From: an uncultured Marinobacter sp.
GTDB taxonomy: Bacteria > Pseudomonadota > Gammaproteobacteria > Pseudomonadales > Oleiphilaceae
NCBI RefSeq assembly: GCF_947488835.1
Contig: NZ_CANLBK010000001.1
Location: forward strand, 744,001 to 808,000
Direction of reading: 5' to 3'
DNA length: 64,000 nucleotides
Part shown: one piece after another, positions 58,550 to 64,000 of the stretch
Layout of the letters: every line of letters starts with the position of its first letter
Numbering within the stretch: position 1 is the first letter of the stretch
The notes under the pieces: generated by a model
What the model saw: only the letters and a program-made list of their open reading frames with translations
Databases searched by the model: none
What the model was told of the DNA's origin: nothing
Position numbers and translations under genes: made by a program

Positions 58550-59323
58550 ATGAATACCATCACAATTGTCCTTGCCCTGGCGGCGATCGTTGTCATATCG
58601 ATCATCGTAATTGTCGTCACTCAAATGCGCGAAAAAGCCCGCATTGAGCGTGCTCGCAAAATCACAGCACTGGGGGACAGCTACAAGCGGTGTGAACGCC
58701 TGCTCGCTGAAATTCCCGGACAATATCTGACATCTGAGCTGAAGCTTTTGTTACTCAAGCGCATGCTGGACATTTGCAACGATTTGGCAGGACTTAAATC
58801 CAGCCTGCCCGTGAATCAGTGGCGCGAATCTGCGGAACAACGAAAAACACTGGTTCGAGAAAACCGCGATGAGATCAGGCAGATCAGAATAGATTCGGCA
58901 GAGAAATCGAACGCCACCAAAGAACTGCTTCAAAATTTATTCAAACTGATTGAATCCATGCACAAAAGTGGGCGTATCGATGCCGCAACCGCCAAAAAGA
59001 ACCTGAAGTATGTGCTGTTTCTGGTGCACAAAACCCACGCAGATCTGCATGTGTTTCAAGCGCGTGACCTTATCCGCCAGAATGAGATACGTAAAGCCAT
59101 TCACGCCTACCATCTGGCCAGCACAGAAATGGGTAAATCACAGGATAATCCGCTTGCCATGAAAGCGGTCAAGAGCTTCCGGATTCGTATAAAGGAACTG
59201 GAAGCCATGATGACAGAGGGTGGCAACGGGAACCCTGCAGAGTCCGGTTCCAAGCTCGACAAACAATGGGACGACTTTCTTCACGATGAAGAGTGGAAGA
59301 AGAAAGCCGACTACGATGACTAA
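58550..59323 (+). CDS. Conserved hypothetical membrane-anchored helical protein
   Basis: 257 residues. I do not recognise the family. An N-terminal membrane segment (about 5-25) is followed by a cytoplasmic-looking, strongly charged, mostly helical domain: RKITALGDSYKRCERLLAEIP (about 42-62), SELKLLLLKRMLDICNDL, then TAKKNLKYVLFLVHKTHADLHVFQARDLIRQNEIRKAIHAYHLAS, TPR-like. The last about 35 residues are acidic and end in KADYDD. Its stop overlaps the ATG of the hybrid kinase by 8 bp (ATGACTAA), so the two are translated together and may work together. Confidence 0.8.
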   Translation: MNTITIVLALAAIVVISIIVIVVTQMREKARIERARKITALGDSYKRCERLLAEIPGQYLTSELKLLLLKRMLDICNDLAGLKSSLPVNQWRESAEQRKTLVRENRDEIRQIRIDSAEKSNATKELLQNLFKLIESMHKSGRIDAATAKKNLKYVLFLVHKTHADLHVFQARDLIRQNEIRKAIHAYHLASTEMGKSQDNPLAMKAVKSFRIRIKELEAMMTEGGNGNPAESGSKLDKQWDDFLHDEEWKKKADYDD

Positions 59324-61322
59324 AGGCTTTAAACACCGCCTCTCCTTTCGCCTCACCCGTGACACGGTTCTGATTGCGATGGTGTTAGGGGTTATTCTTA
59401 ACGTTGTACAAATCACCCTGGATTACTTCTCTGCACGCGAGTCAATGGAAGAGGACATACAGGCGCTGATTGAAATCAGCCACAACCCGGCCTCCCAGAT
59501 TGCTTACAATATTGACGTACGCTTGGCCGAGGAGCTTCTTGACGGCCTCCTTCAGCACCCTGCCACCATTGATGCGCGAATCGTAGACAGTGACGGCAGC
59601 ACCATGGCGGCCGCCAGCAAAAGAAGCTCCGATTCACCCTATCGCTGGATCAGCGACCAATTGTTTGGTCCAAGCAAGGTATTCAGCCGCCAACTGCGCG
59701 TTAGCCAGCTCAACAACCTCCCACTTGGCCAGCTTGCTGTAACGATTGACACATACCACTACGGTTTGCAGTTCCTGGAGCGCGCCAGTTACACGCTGCT
59801 TAGCGGCTTTCTGAAGAGTCTCATACTGTCAGCGTCATTGCTCCTGATCTTCTACCTCATACTGACGCGACCCATGCTCAGCGTGATCAATACACTCAGC
59901 GAAGTGAAAGCTGATTCACCGGAAAAAATCCGACTGCCCGTGCCACCAGGCCACAGGCAAGATGAAATTGGCACAATGGTCGGGATTATCAACCAACACT
60001 TGAACACCATGGACACCACGCTTGCGCAGTTGCGCAAGGCAGAAAGTGCCATGAAAAACTACTCCAGCGAACTGGAACACGAAGTTGAAAGCCGCACACG
60101 GGAAATATCTGACAAGAACCAGGCGTTGCAGCGTGGTAATCGGGCGCTGGTAAAAGCCAAAGAAGATGCCATGCGTCGAGCCAAGGCAAGGGCAAACTTC
60201 CTGGCCAGCATGAGCCATGAAATACGCACACCGCTGAATGGTGTGCTCGGGATGCTCGGGCTTGCCCTGGAGGCCGAGCAGGACCCTTCAAAACACCACA
60301 GCCTTGAAATTGCTTTGTCGGCAGGCGAAAGCCTACTTGGCATACTCAATGACGTCCTGGACATTTCAAAAGTTGAAGCGGGTAAACTCAACCTCGAAAC
60401 CATTCCCTTTAGTATGCGTGGCCTGATTGAAGAGTGCGCCACCCTGCACACTCAGCAGGCTGGCAAAAAAGGCATTGAGTTAATTGCAGAAACAGCGCCT
60501 GAGTTTCCGGATCAGTTCCTGGGTGACCCAACCCGTGTAAGGCAGATTCTGAACAACCTGCTTAGCAACGCAATCAAGTTCACAGAGACGGGCAGCGTGC
60601 GTATAGACGCAGTTTACTCTGCTGGCATCATGACCATCGAGGTGTCCGATACCGGCATAGGTATGAGCAAAGAAGGTCTGCGTCGAATATTTTCACCCTT
60701 CTCCCAAGCCGATACGCAAACCACACGCCTGTATGGGGGCACTGGGCTGGGCCTGACGCTCTGTCGGCAGTTAATAGAGCGTATGCATGGTGAAATATCA
60801 GTCGATTCGAAAGAACAGCATGGAACCCGCTTTACGGTCACTTTGCCACTGCCGATATACAGCAATCCCAACCTGGCCAGCACCCTCGAGCCTTCCAAAC
60901 CGGCTAATTTAGCCAAGCTCACTGCGGCACCACAACCCGCTCTCCGGGTACTTTTGGTTGAAGATAACGAAGTAAACCAGATGGTGGCGTCTACACTACT
61001 TAAGAAAATGGGGCACCGTGCCGACATCGCAGAAAATGGACAGTTGGCGCTAACAGCCCTCGAACAAAAGCCGTACGATCTTGTGCTTATGGATTGCCAG
61101 ATGCCGGTAATGGATGGCTACGAAACAACCCGGCGAATCCGAAAAAATCCGGACTGGCAGAACTTACCCGTGATTGCCGTCACAGCAAACGTAATGCAGG
61201 GTGACAGGGCCGACTGCTTTGCCAGCGGCATGAACGATTACATCACCAAGCCATACAACCGTAAGCAGTTATCCGAAGCGATTACCCGTTGGGCTCCGCC
61301 TCAATCTCATGAGCCTCAATAG
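59316..61322 (+). CDS. Hybrid sensor histidine kinase
   Basis: 668 residues. Two membrane helices (about 16-36 and 165-185) enclose a periplasmic sensor domain (about 37-165); a HAMP-like linker and coiled coil follow, then HisKA with the H-box SHEIRTPLNGVLGM, HATPase_c with DPTRVRQILNNLLSNAIKFT and DTGIGM/GTGLGLTL, and a C-terminal receiver domain with LVEDNEVNQ and the phospho-acceptor Asp in LMDCQMPVMDG. There is no Hpt domain, so a separate phosphotransfer partner is needed. Start ATG at 59316 overlaps the previous gene by 8 bp. The 3' end overlaps ohrR by 41 bp, antisense. Confidence 0.9.
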   Translation: MTKGFKHRLSFRLTRDTVLIAMVLGVILNVVQITLDYFSARESMEEDIQALIEISHNPASQIAYNIDVRLAEELLDGLLQHPATIDARIVDSDGSTMAAASKRSSDSPYRWISDQLFGPSKVFSRQLRVSQLNNLPLGQLAVTIDTYHYGLQFLERASYTLLSGFLKSLILSASLLLIFYLILTRPMLSVINTLSEVKADSPEKIRLPVPPGHRQDEIGTMVGIINQHLNTMDTTLAQLRKAESAMKNYSSELEHEVESRTREISDKNQALQRGNRALVKAKEDAMRRAKARANFLASMSHEIRTPLNGVLGMLGLALEAEQDPSKHHSLEIALSAGESLLGILNDVLDISKVEAGKLNLETIPFSMRGLIEECATLHTQQAGKKGIELIAETAPEFPDQFLGDPTRVRQILNNLLSNAIKFTETGSVRIDAVYSAGIMTIEVSDTGIGMSKEGLRRIFSPFSQADTQTTRLYGGTGLGLTLCRQLIERMHGEISVDSKEQHGTRFTVTLPLPIYSNPNLASTLEPSKPANLAKLTAAPQPALRVLLVEDNEVNQMVASTLLKKMGHRADIAENGQLALTALEQKPYDLVLMDCQMPVMDGYETTRRIRKNPDWQNLPVIAVTANVMQGDRADCFASGMNDYITKPYNRKQLSEAITRWAPPQSHEPQ

Positions 61323-61749
61323 CCTTTAGCACCGCATTGAGCTCGTGCCTAAGGGCAAGCAACCGTTCCGGCGAAACATCCAGGCCGCATAGCAGCTTTT
61401 GCGGGACTTGCGCCGCCTGTTCCTTCAACCCTGCGCCCTCACCTGTCAGCGATATAGTGACCACTCGCTCGTCATCCTGACGTCGCTCCCTGTGAATCAG
61501 CCCCCGTAGAGCCAAGCGTTTCAATAGGGGCGTAAGCGTGCCCGAATCCAGCCGCAACCGTGTACAAAGATCGGAAACGCGGGTTGGCTGATTGGCACTG
61601 GCCCGCTCCCAGAGCACCAGCATTACGAGGTATTGGGGATAGGTAAGCCCAAGCTCGGCAAGCAATGGGCGATACCTTGAGGTAATTGCCCGGTTGGCCG
61701 CATACAGGCTAAAACAGATCTGATTATCCAGTGCCAATAATTCGTTCAA
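61282..61749 (-). CDS. ohrR: OhrR/MarR-family organic-peroxide sensing repressor
   Basis: 155 residues. N-terminal LDNQICFSLY places the redox Cys at position 12, as in OhrR; a second Cys at 121 makes it like the two-Cys Xanthomonas type. Winged helix RVSDLCTRLRLDSGTLTPLLKRLALRGLIHRER. Expected to repress until oxidised by organic hydroperoxides. Start is probably a TTG at 61749, 8 bp after gpx, in the same operon. Overlaps the kinase 3' end by 41 bp. Confidence 0.88.
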   Translation of the reverse strand: MNELLALDNQICFSLYAANRAITSRYRPLLAELGLTYPQYLVMLVLWERASANQPTRVSDLCTRLRLDSGTLTPLLKRLALRGLIHRERRQDDERVVTISLTGEGAGLKEQAAQVPQKLLCGLDVSPERLLALRHELNAVLKAIEAHEIEAEPNG

Positions 61750-61757
61750 AACCTGGC

Positions 61758-62243
61758 CTACAACAGCTTTTCAATATCCGCTTTGATATCTTCGGGCTTG
61801 GTGGTGGGTGGATAACGGCGCAAAACCTTACCATCACGCCCCACCAGGAATTTCGTAAAGTTCCACTTCACTTTTTCTGAACCGAGAAGGCCTTTTGCCT
61901 CAGACTTCAGAAACTGGAACAAAGGATGTGCGCTGTCGCCATTCACATCAATTTTAGAAAACATCGGAAAATCCACGCCGTAGTTCAGGCTGCAAAACTC
62001 ACTGATAGCTTTGTCATCAGCAGGGTCCTGGTTCAAGAACTGGTTGCACGGAAACCCAAGCACCTCAAGCCCCTGCTCCCCAAGCTCCTTGTGCAAAGCC
62101 TGCAAGCCTTCAAACTGCGGCGTTAATCCGCATTTACTCGCTGTATTCACGATCAGCAGAACCTGGCCCTGGTATTCAGCCATGGACTTTTCATTACCTT
62201 TGATATCTCGAACAGTGAAATCATATATAGAGCTGGTAGACAC
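61758..62243 (-). CDS. gpx: Glutathione peroxidase family thiol peroxidase
   Basis: 161 residues. Catalytic Cys in NTASKCGLTPQ, second Cys in FPCNQF, and the Trp-Asn pair in KWNFTKFLVGRDG, so it is a Cys-type peroxidase that may use thioredoxin. The frame extends to 62288, but a GTG at 62243 has GGGAG 6 nt upstream and begins STSSIYDFTV, so 161 residues fit the family better. It is followed immediately by ohrR on the same strand. Confidence 0.92.
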   Translation of the reverse strand: MSTSSIYDFTVRDIKGNEKSMAEYQGQVLLIVNTASKCGLTPQFEGLQALHKELGEQGLEVLGFPCNQFLNQDPADDKAISEFCSLNYGVDFPMFSKIDVNGDSAHPLFQFLKSEAKGLLGSEKVKWNFTKFLVGRDGKVLRRYPPTTKPEDIKADIEKLL

Positions 62244-62317
62244 AAATTTCTCCCTGGCAAAATCATGAATACCTGCAAATCCAGGCATTTCTTACGATCA
62301 GATATTTATATTGCGCA

Positions 62318-62328
62318 CAACTTAATTG
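62318..62328. promoter_or_regulatory. Candidate OhrR operator upstream of gpx-ohrR
   Basis: CAACTTAATTG is an imperfect inverted repeat resembling the ACAATT/AATTGT core of OhrR boxes. It lies 7 bp upstream (minus-strand sense) of a TATAAA (62305-62310) that would be the gpx -10, so it would cover the -35/-10 spacer. Only 11 bp, so a coincidence is possible. Confidence 0.35.
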
Positions 62329-62515
62329 GACACTACCTTGAAAAACCCACCCATGCAACGGTTCTCGAAGCGGAAATAAAGCCAATAATAGTGCTAACCC
62401 GCCATAATTCATCACAATTCCCCTGTTGCCGTTGGCCTCGCCTCCGCTAGAATAGGGGTTTGCCTTTACGGCAGATGCCTGTTTTACGTTTATTGACTGA
62501 GGAAGCCCGGGTCTT

Positions 62516-63730
62516 ATGCAGAACTACTACAAATCCGCCAAGCTGGATAACGTGTGCTATGAAATACGTGGCGTAGTTATGCGGGAAGCGCGCAGACTCG
62601 AGGAAGAAGGACACCGGGTACTCAAGCTCAATATTGGTAATCCTGCCTCTTTTGAACTGGACGTTCCCGAAGAGATCCAGCAAGACGTGATTTACAACAT
62701 GCAACAGGCTCAGGGTTATGTGGAGTCAAAAGGCCTGTTTTCTGCGCGCAAGGCAGTCATGCACTACTGCCAGCAAAGAGGCATCGACAAGGTCGATATT
62801 GACGACATATTTCTGGGTAACGGTGTCAGCGAACTGATTGTGATGACCATGCAAGCCATGCTCAACACCGGCGATGAAGTTCTGATTCCTGCACCGGACT
62901 ACCCTTTGTGGACAGCCGCCGTGACACTCTCCAGTGGCAAACCTGTGCACTACCGTTGCGACGAGGAACAGAACTGGTTCCCGGACATCGACGATATCCG
63001 CAAAAAGATAACAAACCGCACCCGTGCAATCGTGCTGATTAACCCGAATAACCCTACTGGCGCGGTATATAGTCAGAAACTGCTGGAGCAAGTTATTGAG
63101 CTTGCCCGCAAGCACAACCTGATCGTGCTCTCAGACGAGATCTACGACAAGATTCTCTATGACGGTACGCAACACGTTTCTACTGCGTCACTGGCAGATG
63201 ATGTGCTCTTCTTTACCTATAACGGGCTTTCCAAGAACTACCGGGCTGCCGGTTACCGCTCAGGCTGGATGATCATAAGCGGCGCCAAACACCTGGCCAA
63301 AGACCTGATTGAAGGCATCGACATGCTTTCCAACATGCGACTGTGCGCCAACGTACCTGCGCAGCTAGCTATACAAACAGCGCTGGGCGGTTATCAATCA
63401 ATCAACGATCTGGTCGCACCCGGGGGCAGACTATACGAGCAGCGGGAAACTGCCTGGCGAATGCTCAATGACATCCCCGGTGTAAGCTGCGTAAAGCCTC
63501 AAGGCGCTCTCTACCTGTTCCCGCGACTGGATCCGAAAATACATCCGGTAGTAAATGATGAAAAGCTGGTTCTGGATCTTCTCCTGCAAGAGAAAATCCT
63601 TCTGGTTCAGGGCTCAGCGTTCAATATTGATGACAAGCAACATCTCCGGGTCGTATTCCTGCCCCGGAAAGACACGCTGGAGGATGCCATGACCAGACTG
63701 GGCAACTTCCTCAGCAAATACAGACAATAA
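62516..63730 (+). CDS. alaA: Glutamate-pyruvate aminotransferase AlaA
   Basis: 404 residues, fold type I PLP enzyme. The PLP-Lys motif is GLSKNYRAAGYRSGW and the PLP-binding NPNNPTGAVYS and LSDEIYDKILYDG. Makes alanine from pyruvate and glutamate; E. coli AlaA (405 residues) is the closest name. GAGGAAG lies upstream of the ATG at about 10 nt. Separated from gpx by a 272-bp divergent region that contains the candidate OhrR operator. Confidence 0.93.
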   Translation: MQNYYKSAKLDNVCYEIRGVVMREARRLEEEGHRVLKLNIGNPASFELDVPEEIQQDVIYNMQQAQGYVESKGLFSARKAVMHYCQQRGIDKVDIDDIFLGNGVSELIVMTMQAMLNTGDEVLIPAPDYPLWTAAVTLSSGKPVHYRCDEEQNWFPDIDDIRKKITNRTRAIVLINPNNPTGAVYSQKLLEQVIELARKHNLIVLSDEIYDKILYDGTQHVSTASLADDVLFFTYNGLSKNYRAAGYRSGWMIISGAKHLAKDLIEGIDMLSNMRLCANVPAQLAIQTALGGYQSINDLVAPGGRLYEQRETAWRMLNDIPGVSCVKPQGALYLFPRLDPKIHPVVNDEKLVLDLLLQEKILLVQGSAFNIDDKQHLRVVFLPRKDTLEDAMTRLGNFLSKYRQ

Positions 63731-63756
63731 AACGGCAGGCAAAAAAGAAGTGATTT

Positions 63757-64000
63757 ATGGCTGACATCCATATCGAGGAATTCTACAAAGACGCAGCTAT
63801 TGCACTGGTGCAGCTATACAACGCCTTTCCAAGGCGGGTAAATCTGTTTGTGGAAGATATTGCGGGCGCGGACCAGCCGGACGAGTTCGGGCTGCATAGC
63901 AAGCGCCATATGGCGTGCTTTGGCACGTTATTATGGCTGGCAGAAGAAGGTTTTCTTCGCTATGTGGATACTATTCGGCAGGACGCTCTAGATCAGGCGG
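63757..64000 (+). CDS. Start of an uncharacterised gene (C-terminus outside window)
   Basis: The first 81 codons are visible, beginning MADIHIEEFYKDAAIALVQL; I do not recognise the family. The visible part looks helical and soluble, with charged residues (PRRVNLFVEDIAGADQPDEFGL) and a SKRHMACFGTLLWLAEEGFLRY segment reminiscent of a winged-helix turn. The ATG lies 27 bp after alaA on the same strand, so it could be co-transcribed. No function is assigned. Confidence 0.7.
   Translation, partial: MADIHIEEFYKDAAIALVQLYNAFPRRVNLFVEDIAGADQPDEFGLHSKRHMACFGTLLWLAEEGFLRYVDTIRQDALDQA

Overview
The window is a 64 kb piece of a gammaproteobacterial chromosome, most likely a Marinobacter-type or close marine Pseudomonas-like bacterium. 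This rests on gene content and order: ruvCAB-ybgC-tolQRAB, lpxK-kdsB-murB with exbBD and comEC, trxB-aat-bpt-infA-clpA-clpS-cspD and mnmA-hflD-purB, plus moderate GC. No database search was run, so the genus is inference. Nearly all the DNA is coding. I see no rRNA, tRNA, insertion sequence, prophage, integrase or CRISPR array.

Layout. 1-8140 (minus strand): envelope-constriction genes tolB (cut by the window edge), tolA, tolR and tolQ, then ybgC, the Holliday-junction genes ruvB, ruvA and ruvC, and aspS. 8260-15020: a FabR-like repressor, a HIT-family protein, sugar-nucleotide genes ugd and galE, tadA, an FNT-family channel and a phospholipase-D-like lipoprotein. 15098-17146: an AT-richer PAS-PAS-GGDEF-EAL protein. 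17310-24441: guaBA behind a strong promoter, then xseA, a propionyl/acetyl-CoA synthetase and a cold-shock gene. 24447-28627: leuA, a divergent Lrp-family regulator and proS. 28720-37616 (minus strand): an LPS and peptidoglycan precursor block, exbB-exbD-msbA-lpxK-ycaR-kdsB-ptp-murB, preceded by comEC. 37700-41299: DUF2062 protein, lolD, one lolC/E gene, a PilZ protein and a small exported protein. 41410-44313: aguA, aguB and a MoxR ATPase. 44453-50573: trxB, the N-degron genes aat, bpt, clpA and clpS, infA and cspD. 50745-57304: rluE-nudJ-mnmA-hflD, purB, roxA and a GNAT protein. 57293-64000: a LysR regulator, a membrane protein coupled to a hybrid histidine kinase, the gpx-ohrR peroxide unit, alaA and the start of an unknown gene.

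How the genes work together. Many neighbours overlap by 4 bp (ATGA/GTGA) and are translationally coupled. Clear functional groups are outer-membrane integrity (Tol, Lol, MsbA/LpxK/KdsB), N-degron proteolysis (Aat and Bpt tag, ClpS delivers, ClpA unfolds), agmatine-to-putrescine conversion (AguA, AguB), GMP synthesis (GuaB, GuaA) and peroxide defence (Gpx with OhrR).

Most of the window is ordinary core genome and I found no convincing undescribed defence or metabolic system. The best leads are a lolCD locus with one permease and no lolE beside it, a PilZ protein whose domain is split by a long helical insertion and has an altered binding motif, a membrane-helical protein overlapping a hybrid kinase, an OhrR repressor paired with gpx instead of ohr, and a MoxR ATPase without its usual partners.
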